Source of the DNA: Lysobacterales bacterium
GTDB taxonomy: Bacteria > Pseudomonadota > Gammaproteobacteria > Xanthomonadales > S139-57
Length of the DNA: 41,046 nt
Direction: 5' to 3'
NCBI GenBank assembly: GCA_015485125.1
Contig: WFUE01000062.1
Coordinates: forward strand, 1 to 41,046
Positions 7,379 through 15,599 of this stretch are shown in pieces. Within the stretch, counting starts at the first letter, position 1, and the number at the start of each line of letters is the position of its first letter. A program made the position numbers and the translations under genes. The notes beneath the pieces were generated by a model that worked only from the letters and a program-made list of their open reading frames with translations, was not told the DNA's origin and did not search any database.

Positions 7379-8740
7379 TCAACTGGTACCCAGGGTGCTG
7401 AGCTGCTGGGTCAGGAAATTACTGGTGCCCTGCATGCTGGCCAGCAGGGAATCCAGGGCTGCAAACTGGGCACGGTAGTTGGCTTCGATCACGGTCAGTC
7501 GATATTCCATGCGTTCCTGCGATCGGGCCAGGCTGTCCTTGCGGCTGTTCAGCCCCTCCGTTCGCTGATCCAGCAAGCCATTGGACTGCACCATGGTTTC
7601 CAGCGTGCTGTCCATGCGTACAGCAAAACCCTCGGTGGCATCGGAGAACAAGCTGGTCACATAGGACGGATCTTCATTCATCACCTCGGTCAGTCGGCTG
7701 CTGTCCAGGCTCATGTCCCCATAGCGGTCCACGGATACACCGATCATGTTCAGATGGGTGTACGGGTTGCCGGAAATATTCGCACCGGTGTTGAGCACAC
7801 CGCGAATTTGCCGTTCGATACCGCGCAGCGTGGAATCACTGGCCAGCGCGCCGGCTTTCAGGCTGTCCATCAGGTCAAAGAGATTGTTGTAGGCATCCAC
7901 AAAGGATTGCACCTGGTCGATAGTGCCCTGCTGATCCGGCTGGATATCCAGTGTGGCGCTGCCCGTGCCCGCCAGATTGAGTGTGACATCAGAAATCACG
8001 CCGGTAACCGTATTGCTGGCGCTGGTGACGGCAAAACCATCCACGGTCAGGGAGGCATCCTGTGCGGTGGACAGGTTGCGGGCGTACTGATCATTACCAG
8101 TACCTACATAGAACAGCTGGGAAAGCCCGCTGCTGTCGCTGTTATTGCCATCGTCGTCGGTCACCGATACGGAGAAGCCATTGGCCGCACCCGTTTCCTT
8201 GCTGGTGAGAATCAGGCGGCTGCCACCGGATTCGTTGATGATGGTGGCGGTGACCCCCGGATTGTCGGCAGCACTATTGATGGCATCGGCCAAACCCGTC
8301 AGGGTGTTGTTGCTGGCATCCACGGTCAAATTCATGCTGTTGCCGCCGACGGTGATGGTCAGCGTGCCTGTGCCGCCAATGCTGGTACTGGCATCGGCAT
8401 ACTGACTGCTGGCATCCTTTTGTGCCGTGGCCAGATTGTTGACCACGATATTGTAGCTGCCCTGGGTGGCGCTGCTGCCCGCGCTCGCGGTGAACACGGC
8501 GCTATCCGAACTGGATGTGCTGAAGGCCTGGATCTGTTGCGGGTCGGCCAGTGCCTTGGCCGCATCCTGAAAACTGGAAAGGGCGGACTTGAGCTGGCCG
8601 ATGGCGCTGATCTGGCTGTCGATGGTGTTCTGCTTTTCGATCAAGGCATCCAGCGGTCGTCGCTCCAGCGCCATCAACTGACTGATAATGCCGTTGATAT
8701 CCAACCCGGAACCGATTCCAGCCGCACTCAATGTACCCAT
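7379..8740 (-). CDS. fliD: Flagellar filament capping protein FliD
   Basis: A 453-residue cap protein (hook-associated protein 2) that sits at the tip of the growing filament and assists flagellin insertion. The N-terminus GTLSAAGIGSGLDINGIISQLM is the FliD_N signature. The middle region is rich in Ser/Thr/Gly/Asp, as expected for the exposed domains, and the C-terminus has the coiled-coil segment QERMEYRLTVIEANYRAQFAALD (FliD_C). I chose the ATG at 8740 because AGGAGG lies seven bases upstream and the following residues match the family; a 20-residue extension upstream is unsupported. A flaG gene, often found between fliC and fliD, is absent here. The gene may be read through from fliC or have an unrecognised promoter in the 170-bp gap. 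Confidence 0.93.
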   Translation of the reverse strand: MGTLSAAGIGSGLDINGIISQLMALERRPLDALIEKQNTIDSQISAIGQLKSALSSFQDAAKALADPQQIQAFSTSSSDSAVFTASAGSSATQGSYNIVVNNLATAQKDASSQYADASTSIGGTGTLTITVGGNSMNLTVDASNNTLTGLADAINSAADNPGVTATIINESGGSRLILTSKETGAANGFSVSVTDDDGNNSDSSGLSQLFYVGTGNDQYARNLSTAQDASLTVDGFAVTSASNTVTGVISDVTLNLAGTGSATLDIQPDQQGTIDQVQSFVDAYNNLFDLMDSLKAGALASDSTLRGIERQIRGVLNTGANISGNPYTHLNMIGVSVDRYGDMSLDSSRLTEVMNEDPSYVTSLFSDATEGFAVRMDSTLETMVQSNGLLDQRTEGLNSRKDSLARSQERMEYRLTVIEANYRAQFAALDSLLASMQGTSNFLTQQLSTLGTS

Positions 8741-8910
8741 GACCTGCCTCCTGTCTTGTTCAGACGTTTTACATACTAGCCCGTTTTCTACAACGGGCAA
8801 AACCGCAGGGGTCGTTCACCCTTGCGGTTCGCTCGAATCCCCTGGCCAGTCCCAACGCCCTCCTGGCATTGGCAGGGGCTTCATCGGCCTGTTCAGGCCG
8901 TCATGCCTCG
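8741..8910. other. fliC-fliD intergenic region with inverted repeats
   Basis: These 170 bases separate fliC (upstream on the minus strand) from fliD and hold no ORF. Besides the post-fliC hairpin (8885-8900), a perfect 7-bp inverted repeat with a 6-base loop lies at 8779-8798 (GCCCGTT..AACGGGC on the minus strand), about 40 bases upstream of fliD. It could be an operator or a leader hairpin. I found no sigma-28 or sigma-54 promoter match here. An AGGAGG Shine-Dalgarno sequence for fliD closes the region. Confidence 0.5.
8885..8900 (-). other. GC-rich hairpin with GAAC loop after fliC
   Basis: On the minus strand CGGCCTGAACAGGCCG, a perfect 7-bp stem (or 6 bp with a GAAC tetraloop), follows the fliC stop codon by 10 bases. 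There is no U-tract downstream, so it is more likely an mRNA 3' stabiliser or processing barrier than an intrinsic terminator. It closely resembles the hairpin after fadJ (2267-2282). Confidence 0.5.
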
Positions 8911-9732
8911 CTACTGCAGCAGGTTCAAGGCCAATTGTGGCTGAGTATTGGCCTGTGCCAGGGTGGAAACCCCGGCCTGCTGCAGAATTTGCGCCCGTGT
9001 CATACGGGCTGATTCCGCCGCAAAATCGGCATCCATAATGCGGCTGAACGCTGCGGCCTGTGCCTCCTGCATGGCACGCAGATTGGAAATGACATTGCTC
9101 AGACGGCTCTCGCCGGCGCCAATACCTGCCAGTTCGGTATTGATGGAATCCAGCGCGGTATCCAGCGCGGCCAGTTCGGTATTGGCCGCCGCGATCGTAT
9201 TGATATTGCCCAGTGCGGTACCGGTACCGGAACGGTCTGTCAGCGTCACGGAAACGGTATCACCCACATTGGCCCCGACCTGGTAGACGAATGTGCCCGC
9301 ATCCGCGCCCACGATATTCAGGCCATTGAAGGTGGCCTGGGCGGCGATACGATCCAGTTCGTTTTTCAGCTGCTGGTATTCGGTATCCATCAGCCCGCGG
9401 TCTCCACCCGGGCCATCGGAGTAGGTGCCGTTGGCCGATTGCACCGCCAGCTCACGCATGCGCTGCATGACCTGGTTCATGGAGCTGAGGGCATTGTCGG
9501 CGACCTGCAACAGGGAAATCCCGTCGTTGGCATTGCGCTCGGCCACGGTCAGGCCGCGTTCCTGTGCCTGCATCCGCGTAGCCACGGCCAGACCTGCGGC
9601 ATCATCCTTGGCCATGTTGATGCGCAGGCCGGATGACAGGCGTTGCATAGCCCGGGTCAAGTCGCCCTGGGTACGCGAAAGATTTTTCTGCGCGTTGATG
9701 GAAAACAGGTTGGTATTGACAGTAACTGGCAT
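8911..9732 (-). CDS. fliC: Flagellin
   Basis: A 273-residue flagellin, the filament subunit, exported by the flagellar type III system. The conserved N-terminal D0/D1 helices (VNTNLFSINAQKNLSRT, LSSGLRINMAKDDAAGLA, ANDGISLLQVADNALSSM) and C-terminal helices (SRIMDADFAAESARMTRAQIL, LAQANTQPQLALNLLQ) are all present. The central hypervariable part is only about 80 residues, so the surface D2/D3 domains are nearly absent and the filament should be thin and smooth. The ATG at 9732 has GGAGG eight bases upstream; a TTG five codons earlier overlaps that Shine-Dalgarno sequence and is rejected. A near-consensus sigma-28 promoter lies upstream at 9793-9819, as expected for a late flagellar gene. Confidence 0.96.
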   Translation of the reverse strand: MPVTVNTNLFSINAQKNLSRTQGDLTRAMQRLSSGLRINMAKDDAAGLAVATRMQAQERGLTVAERNANDGISLLQVADNALSSMNQVMQRMRELAVQSANGTYSDGPGGDRGLMDTEYQQLKNELDRIAAQATFNGLNIVGADAGTFVYQVGANVGDTVSVTLTDRSGTGTALGNINTIAAANTELAALDTALDSINTELAGIGAGESRLSNVISNLRAMQEAQAAAFSRIMDADFAAESARMTRAQILQQAGVSTLAQANTQPQLALNLLQ

Positions 9733-9792
9733 GAGCTTGGCCTCCAAGTGAGCACTTTATCTTCGAAAGTCATTTCGCTTTCGTTGCCCCCT

Positions 9793-9819
9793 GTATCGGC
9801 CATTGCCACCTTTTCTTTA
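9793..9819 (-). promoter_or_regulatory. Sigma-28 (FliA) promoter of fliC
   Basis: Read on the minus strand: TAAAGAAA, an 11-base spacer, then GCCGATAC. This matches the sigma-28 consensus TAAAGTTT-N11-GCCGATAA at 13 of 16 positions, with exact spacing, and lies about 60 bases upstream of the flagellin start codon. It implies that fliA is encoded elsewhere in the genome. Confidence 0.88.
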
Positions 9820-9833
9820 GCGTTTTTTTCGCT

Positions 9834-11216
9834 TCAGAACTGTATCCTCCCACCAATGGTATACACCGTCTCGCTGACCCGTTCATAGCCCAGTAGATGG
9901 GACAGACGCAGAAACACCTGCTTGTCTCCGGCCAAGACCCAGTTGGCACCGGCCTGGATGGTGGCGTAGTTTCTGTCAGGGGCCTCCGTGACCACCTGAT
10001 GATCCAAACCCAGTGGATCCACCACAAAACTCATGCGCACATGCTCGGCATCAAGGGCAAATTCGTGGTAGAGATTGACTTGCGCGAAGGGCACCAGCAC
10101 ACCACGGGACAGGCTGAAGGCACGATCCACGCCCATCTGCCATTGCAGTACATTGGATTCGATACTGCGATTTTCCACCCGCACCAGATAGGGAATGGGG
10201 CGATTGCTACTGGCCGGGCGTTCACTGTAGCCATCAATGCGGGTTACGCTGTATTCCCATTGCAGGCTGGTGTTCAGCCGCCACGCACCCAATTGCCAGT
10301 CTCGGACCAGCCCCAGGTGAATCAGCTCACTGCGCCCATCCGGGCTGGCTTGCGCCCGGTCATCGAAATCCGCAAAGCTGCCATCCGCACGCAAGACATG
10401 AAATTCAATCAGCCGAGACTGGAAATAACGATCCAGAGCTGCGGATATCAGTGCATCCAGCCTCCAGTTGCCTCCCAGTTGCCAACTGCCATACAGGCTC
10501 ATGCCGGACTGGGTCAAATCCAGAGCGCCGGCTGCCCGCCCAAAGGTATCCTGATCTATATCACTGATCATGGCTCCCCGTTCATCTCGATAGGTCAGCG
10601 CCATGCCCAACAACAGGTTGTCGCTGATCTGCTGGTCCACACCCAGAATGAAAGCCAGCCGGTCATAGGTAAAACCGGTTTCCAGCGCCGTGCTGTCCCT
10701 GCGGGTATCCGCATAACTCACCGTCATGAACAATCCCTTGTTATTGCTGAAAGCATTTACCCCTTCTTCCAGCCCGGCCCATCGGTTGTAGCGCATGGCC
10801 AGGGAGCCTTCACCGGGTTGGTAGGCCAGCCCACCGGATGCGCGTTGCGCCATGCGCGCAAAAAGCGGCATGGACAAGGCGCGGATACCGTAATTGAGAT
10901 CACGGCCAACGGCCGTGGTTTCTTCCGCCATCATGCCGCGTACCAAATGGCGAATGGCATCATCGTTGTTGCCGGAAAACAGTGCTTCACGAAGAATACG
11001 GCACCCCAGCCCCATCTCCGTCTGGTCGATGCCGCTGTTGGTGCAAATGCGGGCCAGTTGTGCGGCCGCACGGACCAGCAGACGGTCACCTGTGCGCTCT
11101 GCCAGCGCGTTTAGAGCCTGCTGAACCGAGTTGAAATCAGAAGGATTTTCCTGGGCACGAACCTGGTACGCATGCAAGCTCGTGATCAACAGGACGACTC
11201 CAATCAAATGACGCAT
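9834..11216 (-). CDS. Outer-membrane beta-barrel protein, autotransporter-domain-like
   Basis: A 460-residue exported protein. The N-terminus MRHLIGVVLLITSLHAYQVRAQE is a signal peptide with probable cleavage after VRA. Residues about 25-150 form a small, partly helical periplasmic or surface region with two cysteines. From about residue 165 to the end, alternating amphipathic strands (for example LFMTVSYADTRRD, NLLLGMALTYRDERG, GMSLYGSWQLG) continue to a terminal phenylalanine (GGRIQF), typical of BAM-inserted barrels and the autotransporter beta-domain. The very short N-terminal part makes it a minimal autotransporter or a plain OMP; function is unknown. I chose ATG 11216 (AAGGGGG just upstream, proper signal peptide) over an upstream in-frame extension of 83 residues lacking signal features. 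It is divergent from the receiver-like gene. Confidence 0.8.
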   Translation of the reverse strand: MRHLIGVVLLITSLHAYQVRAQENPSDFNSVQQALNALAERTGDRLLVRAAAQLARICTNSGIDQTEMGLGCRILREALFSGNNDDAIRHLVRGMMAEETTAVGRDLNYGIRALSMPLFARMAQRASGGLAYQPGEGSLAMRYNRWAGLEEGVNAFSNNKGLFMTVSYADTRRDSTALETGFTYDRLAFILGVDQQISDNLLLGMALTYRDERGAMISDIDQDTFGRAAGALDLTQSGMSLYGSWQLGGNWRLDALISAALDRYFQSRLIEFHVLRADGSFADFDDRAQASPDGRSELIHLGLVRDWQLGAWRLNTSLQWEYSVTRIDGYSERPASSNRPIPYLVRVENRSIESNVLQWQMGVDRAFSLSRGVLVPFAQVNLYHEFALDAEHVRMSFVVDPLGLDHQVVTEAPDRNYATIQAGANWVLAGDKQVFLRLSHLLGYERVSETVYTIGGRIQF

Positions 11217-11270
11217 ACTGCCCCCTTGTGCAATATCAATGTAGTGATTGACCCTGTTAGAATAGCGCAA

Positions 11271-11675
11271 ATGAAAAATCAAGACCTTTGTGTGTTGCAA
11301 ATCGCCGAAATGGGCGGTGACGCACAGATTGCGCTCACCCTGAAGCAGAGCACACACAGTTGGCATACCTGCAACCGCATGCGAGAAGCATTGAAGATGC
11401 TGCGCAGGCATAAGCCGCGCATCGTGATTGCCGATTATCACTACCAACGTAACTTCTCGATGCAACGCAGCAATCTGGATGCGTTGTTTTCAACCATCGC
11501 TCAGTTGCCAGACAAGCCCATCCTGATCCTGCTCAGTCTTGCTGAAGACCGGCCTCATCTGGAACAGGCCTGTGCCGGTCCGCTGGGTCAGTTGCAACCG
11601 GATATCGTGGAAGTTCCCCTGTCGCCGGAAGGCCTGCGCAGAGTGAAAAAGAGGTTGCAGACATGCAGACACTGA
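11271..11675 (+). CDS. Small degenerate receiver-like protein of unknown function
   Basis: A 134-residue soluble protein. Alternating hydrophobic strands and helices resemble a CheY-like receiver fold: VLQIAEMGG (beta1), KPRIVIADYHY (beta3, with an aspartate at residue 55 where the phospho-acceptor would be), KPILILLS (beta4) and DIVEVPLSPEGLRRVKKRL (beta5 and last helix). The acidic pair after beta1 and the lysine before the beta5 proline (here VPL) are missing, so normal phosphorylation is unlikely. No output domain is attached. The start at 11271 follows a weak ribosome site; an upstream in-frame start at 11172 would run through the divergent promoter region. The end overlaps the ClC gene by 13 bases, suggesting coupled expression. 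The receiver assignment is inference from pattern only. Confidence 0.6.
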   Translation: MKNQDLCVLQIAEMGGDAQIALTLKQSTHSWHTCNRMREALKMLRRHKPRIVIADYHYQRNFSMQRSNLDALFSTIAQLPDKPILILLSLAEDRPHLEQACAGPLGQLQPDIVEVPLSPEGLRRVKKRLQTCRH

Positions 11676-12943
11676 TTCACTGGATTCGCGACTGGCGGGG
11701 ACATCTTGTTTTCTGGACTGGCGCCATTCTGGTCGGATTGTTGTCGGTACTATTTGCCGTCAGCGCCAGCAAGGCGGAACACTGGCACGCACGCTTTCTG
11801 CAGGAACATGGCCCGCTGGCCATGCTGATCACCCCTGTGGGGCTGATGTTGATCGCCTTTCTGACCCGTCATTTCTTTCCTGGCGCGCAGGGTAGCGGTA
11901 TTCCGCAAACCATTGCTGCCTTGAATGTGCAAGAGAACCGCCTGCGTCGCGGGCTGCTGTCCTTTCGCATCGCCTTTGGCAAAATCTCGCTGACCCTGCT
12001 GGGTTTCCTCTCCGGCGCATCTATTGGCCGCGAGGGGCCTACGGTGCATGTAGGTGCTTCTGTGCTGTTTGCCATTGGTGATCGTGTCCGCTTCCCGCAC
12101 CATTACCTCGACCATGCTCTGATACTGGCGGGCGGCGCGGCGGGTATTTCCGCTGCTTTCAACACCCCAGTTGCCGGGGTTTTGTTTGCCATCGAGGAAA
12201 TGGCACGCAGTTTCAATGAACGCACCAGCGGCACCATTCTTGTAGCTGTAATCATCTCCGGCGTAGTGGCCATGTCTCTACTCGGTAATTACACCTATTT
12301 TGGCCAGACATCCGCGCACCTGCCGCCCGGCTGGGGCTGGTTGATCGTTCCCTTGCTGGGCATGTTGGGCGGTGTGGCAGGTGGGCTTTTCAGCCGTTTG
12401 CTGGTGGCCGGCAGCCGCTGGCTGGCCCCCTTTGCCCAGCGCCATCCCATCCTGCTGGCCGGGGGGTGTGGCTTGGGCGTTGTGCTCGTGGCCTGGTTGT
12501 CAGGCAGCTTTGTGTTTGGCGCCGGTTATGAACAGGCCCACGCCATTGTCCAGGAAGGCACCAACCCGGGCTGGACCTACCCTGTTGCCAAATGGCTGGC
12601 TACCCTGTTCAGCTATTTGAGCGGCATACCGGGCGGCATCTTCGCTCCTTCCCTGTCTACCGGTGCCGGACTGGGGGCGGCCATGGCGCCCTGGTTCCCT
12701 TCCGTGGATGCTTCCGCCATTGTCGTGTTAGCCATGACGGCCTATTTCACCGGTGTGGTGAAGACTCCCATCACGGCTGCCGTCATCATCATGGAAATGG
12801 TCAACGACCACGCCATGATGCTGCCGATCATGGCCACAGCCATCATCGCATTTGGTTTCTCGTCCCTGGTTTTCAACGATGCCATCTATCAGGTACTGGC
12901 CAAAAACTTTTTGCCCACAGAAGCCGGCAAGCCGTCATCCTGA
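11663..12943 (+). CDS. clcA: ClC family chloride channel or H+/Cl- exchanger
   Basis: A 426-residue inner-membrane protein of about 18 helices, with no cytosolic CBS domains. All ClC signature loops are present: GSGIPQ (residues 77-82, with the selectivity serine), GREGP (122-126, gating glutamate E124) and GIFAP (325-329). The inner 'proton glutamate' region reads IEEM (177-180) as in E. coli ClcA, which points to a 2Cl-/1H+ antiporter rather than a passive channel. A tyrosine in NDAIYQVLA near the C-terminus may be the chloride-coordinating tyrosine. In E. coli ClcA supports extreme acid resistance. The ATG at 11663 lies inside the end of the preceding receiver-like gene, so the two are probably translationally coupled. 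dnaQ converges on it with about 20 bp between. Confidence 0.9.
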   Translation: MQTLIHWIRDWRGHLVFWTGAILVGLLSVLFAVSASKAEHWHARFLQEHGPLAMLITPVGLMLIAFLTRHFFPGAQGSGIPQTIAALNVQENRLRRGLLSFRIAFGKISLTLLGFLSGASIGREGPTVHVGASVLFAIGDRVRFPHHYLDHALILAGGAAGISAAFNTPVAGVLFAIEEMARSFNERTSGTILVAVIISGVVAMSLLGNYTYFGQTSAHLPPGWGWLIVPLLGMLGGVAGGLFSRLLVAGSRWLAPFAQRHPILLAGGCGLGVVLVAWLSGSFVFGAGYEQAHAIVQEGTNPGWTYPVAKWLATLFSYLSGIPGGIFAPSLSTGAGLGAAMAPWFPSVDASAIVVLAMTAYFTGVVKTPITAAVIIMEMVNDHAMMLPIMATAIIAFGFSSLVFNDAIYQVLAKNFLPTEAGKPSS

Positions 12944-12963
12944 AAAGCCTCGGGGCGGGTGGC

Positions 12964-13638
12964 TCAACTCTCGCCGCGCAAGGCTTCCATGCGACGCTTG
13001 TGAGCTTCCCGTTCTTCCACACTGGGATGAATAATCCGTACTGCAGGCAAGGGCTGGTCTGCAAAGGGCATGGGCCAATTCTGCTCTTCCGCTTGCGTTT
13101 GCAGACCCAAATCTATCTGGCCGCCGGTCATGGCCAGGTAGACATCCCCCAACAGTTCCGAATCCAGCAAGGCCCCGTGCAGTTCACGTCCCGAGTTGTC
13201 CACGCCGTAGCGCTTGCACAGGGCATCCAGCGAATTACGCGCCCCCGGATGCAGTTTGCGCGCCATTTCCAGGGTATCGGTCACGGTACAGAAATCACTG
13301 ATTTGGCCAGGACATGGATCCAGCATCGCCAATTCATGATCCAGAAAGCCTACATCGAAAGGTGCGTTGTGGATCAACAGTTCCGCACCGCGTATGTATT
13401 CCAGAAAATCCTGTGCAATCTCCGCAAAACGAGGTTGCTCCAGCAGCATGTTGGCATCGATGCCGTGCACTGCCAATGCCCCTGCATCGATTTCCCGTTC
13501 CGGGTTGATGTATTGATGGTAGTTGTTGCCCGTGTATTGCCGCTCGATCAGTTCCACGCAACCGATTTCGATGATGCGATGCCCTTCCGTATGCGGGAAA
13601 CCTGTCGTCTCCGTATCCAGTACGATCTGTCTGCTCAT
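12964..13638 (-). CDS. dnaQ: DNA polymerase III epsilon subunit (proofreading exonuclease)
   Basis: A 224-residue 3'-5' exonuclease of the DEDDh type. Motif I is VLDTETTGF (D8, E10), followed by [11 protein letters not shown]. Motif II contains [11 protein letters not shown] and motif [18 protein letters not shown], with the catalytic histidine and aspartate. After the exonuclease core, GLQTQ may be part of the clamp-binding motif, and the helical tail [15 protein letters not shown] should bind the polymerase alpha subunit. The ATG at 13638 overlaps the rnhA stop (ATGA) and the following residues match the family; the 66-residue upstream extension is only rnhA sequence in another frame. This rnhA-dnaQ coupling on the same strand differs from E. 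coli, where the two genes are divergent. Confidence 0.95.
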   Translation of the reverse strand: MSRQIVLDTETTGFPHTEGHRIIEIGCVELIERQYTGNNYHQYINPEREIDAGALAVHGIDANMLLEQPRFAEIAQDFLEYIRGAELLIHNAPFDVGFLDHELAMLDPCPGQISDFCTVTDTLEMARKLHPGARNSLDALCKRYGVDNSGRELHGALLDSELLGDVYLAMTGGQIDLGLQTQAEEQNWPMPFADQPLPAVRIIHPSVEEREAHKRRMEALRGES

Positions 13639-14072
13639 TGTTCCACCCGTTCGATGGCTGCTCGCGCCAGCGCGTCGGCACGCTCGTTGTCCGCATGGCC
13701 CTGGTGACCGCGTACCCATTCCCATTCCAGCTGATGACCGTGGGCGGCATCCACCAGCGCCTGCCACAAGTCCTGATTCTTGACCGGCTTGCGATCCGCC
13801 GTTTTCCAATGATTGGCCTGCCAACGCGGCAGCCACTGGTTCCAGCCATCCAGCGCGTATTTCGAATCGGTCACAATATGCACCTGGCAGGGCTGTTTCA
13901 GCTGCTTGAGCCCTTCGATGATGGCCTGTAGCTCCATGCGGTTGTTGGTGGTTTCCGGTTCGCCCCCAGACAGCTCCCGTTCATGGGACCCATAGCGCAG
14001 AATGGCGCCCCAGCCACCCGGGCCGGGGTTTCCCGAACAGGCACCATCGGTGATGAGGGTTACTTTTTTCAA
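13635..14072 (-). CDS. rnhA: Ribonuclease HI
   Basis: A 145-residue enzyme that cuts the RNA strand of RNA-DNA hybrids in the cytosol. The four metal-binding carboxylates are visible: D9 (in [15 protein letters not shown]), E47 (NNRMELQA), D69 (VTDSKYAL) and D133 (NERADALA), together with H123 in WVRGHQGH. Length matches the E. coli enzyme (155). It overlaps dnaQ by four bases and lies 24 bp after the methyltransferase gene on the same strand, so the three are likely an operon. Confidence 0.96.
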   Translation of the reverse strand: MKKVTLITDGACSGNPGPGGWGAILRYGSHERELSGGEPETTNNRMELQAIIEGLKQLKQPCQVHIVTDSKYALDGWNQWLPRWQANHWKTADRKPVKNQDLWQALVDAAHGHQLEWEWVRGHQGHADNERADALARAAIERVEQ

Positions 14073-14096
14073 GTTTTCGGCTCCCTGTATTCTGGT

Positions 14097-14756
14097 TCAG
14101 GTCAATGGCACGGCAGTACCGGCGGGCTCGGCAACCGGGTTGATGATCCCTTGCCGGCGCGTTTTGCGCAAATGCACCACAACGACGGGCGCATGGAATG
14201 CGGCCAGTTTCCGCCCCAGAGCAGAACAGTCCGCATCCGGCAACAGCCAGTGTCGGGCCAGCAGCTCAAAACCCAACATGCGCAAATGTCTTTCCGTCAG
14301 CCATGGCCAGTACCCTCGCGGCGTCACCGCTCCTCGACGCGGGAATACCGGGCCTATCAGGACACGATTCATCAGTAACAACAGATGCCCACCCGGCTTC
14401 AGCATCCGGTTCCATTCCAACAGCAGGGGGTGAATCCGCCCCTGCCATTCCAGTACATGGCCCAGCACCGCCATATCGAACAACTCGCTGCAAAACGGCA
14501 GGCAATCCACCCAGGCCTGTACATCTCCGTGTACCTTTTCGGGCTCCACCATCTCCAGGCGAACCAGATAGGTGAATCGGTCCGCCTCTACCGCATGGAC
14601 GAATCGGGATGAAACCCCCGCCAGCACGCCCTGAAAGCCATGGATGTCAGCGATCAGACGGCTGACCAGACGTGCTTCCGCCTCGGCCAAAGCCATGCCG
14701 GCTTCCGATGACTGCCACCGCTTGTAGGTTGCCCATTGTGAATTCAAGGGTTTCAA
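14097..14756 (-). CDS. yafS: SAM-dependent methyltransferase, YafS-like
   Basis: A 219-residue class I methyltransferase-like protein. The N-terminal glycine-rich SAM loop is weak; the clearest landmarks are FDMAVLGHVLEW (motif II to III region), RMLKPGGHLLLLMN (the post-IV 'LKPGG' strand) and RGYWPWLTERHLRMLGFEL. The methyl acceptor is unknown. The neighbourhood supports the assignment: in E. coli yafS lies between gloB and rnhA, and here it lies divergent from gloB and just upstream of rnhA. The 72-bp divergent gap contains TACACT (14794-14799), a plausible -10 box for gloB. Confidence 0.8.
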   Translation of the reverse strand: MKPLNSQWATYKRWQSSEAGMALAEAEARLVSRLIADIHGFQGVLAGVSSRFVHAVEADRFTYLVRLEMVEPEKVHGDVQAWVDCLPFCSELFDMAVLGHVLEWQGRIHPLLLEWNRMLKPGGHLLLLMNRVLIGPVFPRRGAVTPRGYWPWLTERHLRMLGFELLARHWLLPDADCSALGRKLAAFHAPVVVVHLRKTRRQGIINPVAEPAGTAVPLT

Positions 14757-14828
14757 GGCCTGTGCTGCAGATGAAAGATCGTGCGTGCTCGATTACACTA
14801 TCAGGCCTTTCGGCACACATGTATGCCC

Positions 14829-15599
14829 ATGGATATTACTCCAATCCCGGCCTTTGACGACAATTATATCTGGCTGCTGCAAACGGCGGGCATCACCCTG
14901 GTGATTGATCCGGGCGATGCACAACCGGTGCTGGCTCATCTCCAGACGAAAGGACTTGCACTGGATCATATCCTGCTGACGCACTTTCACTACGACCATG
15001 TCGATGGCGTGCAAGCCCTGACCGAATCCACTGGTGCCACAACCATCGGCCCGGCTGATCCACGTCTGCGCGTGCCCTGTGAAGAAATCCAGGCCAACAC
15101 GGAACAATGGCAAACATTCGGCCTGGGCAACCTTGAAGTGAATGTGTTGTCGGTTCCTGGCCATACCGTGCCTCATCTGGCCTGGTATCTCAATGGCCAC
15201 CTGTTTTGTGGTGACACGCTGTTTTCCCTCGGTTGTGGCCGCTTGTTCGACGGTACGGCCACGCAACTGCATCACAGCCTGCAACAGCTCTGCCGCCTTC
15301 CGGATGACACGCTTGTCTATCCAGCCCATGAATACACGCTGGCCAATTTACGTTTTGCCCTGCATATCCTGCCGGATGACGCCGCGCTCCAGGCCTATGG
15401 TGAAAAACTGCAACAAAGACGACAACGAGGCCCTACCCTGCCTGTCCTGCTGGGTGAGGAGAAACGCTGCAACCCCTTTCTGCGCTGTGATGAACCTATG
15501 GTACAGCAGGCGGTTGCGTTGCGCAGTGGCCAGGCCGTGCACAATGCGCTGGAATGCTTTACCCTGTTGCGTCAATTGAAAGACCGGTTTCGTGGATGA
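14829..15599 (+). CDS. gloB: Hydroxyacylglutathione hydrolase (glyoxalase II)
   Basis: A 256-residue metallo-beta-lactamase-fold hydrolase that splits S-lactoylglutathione to glutathione and D-lactate, the second step of methylglyoxal detoxification in the cytosol. The opening PIPAFDDNYIWLL and the metal motif LTHFHYDHVDG (THxHxDH) are diagnostic, followed by VPGHTVPHLAWYL, FCGDTLFSLGCGRLFDG and HEYTLANLRFAL, and the C-terminal KRCNPFLR glutathione-binding region. I chose ATG 14829 because it aligns the N-terminus with E. coli GloB; ATG 14823, two codons earlier, is possible and neither has a clear Shine-Dalgarno sequence. Its stop overlaps the mltD start (ATGA), so mltD is translationally coupled. 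Confidence 0.94.
   Translation: MDITPIPAFDDNYIWLLQTAGITLVIDPGDAQPVLAHLQTKGLALDHILLTHFHYDHVDGVQALTESTGATTIGPADPRLRVPCEEIQANTEQWQTFGLGNLEVNVLSVPGHTVPHLAWYLNGHLFCGDTLFSLGCGRLFDGTATQLHHSLQQLCRLPDDTLVYPAHEYTLANLRFALHILPDDAALQAYGEKLQQRRQRGPTLPVLLGEEKRCNPFLRCDEPMVQQAVALRSGQAVHNALECFTLLRQLKDRFRG

Noticed and set aside
8741-8910. Sigma-54 or sigma-28 promoter before fliD
   Set aside because: No TGGCAC-N5-TTGCA or TAAA-N-GCCGATAA arrangement with acceptable spacing was found on the minus strand.
9818-9836. AGCG-A7-CGCT after the outer-membrane protein gene as a terminator
   Set aside because: The stem is only 4 bp and in the direction of transcription the run is A, not T.
11217-11465. 83-residue upstream extension of the outer-membrane protein
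   Set aside because: It would hide the signal peptide and cover the divergent promoter and the receiver-like gene start.
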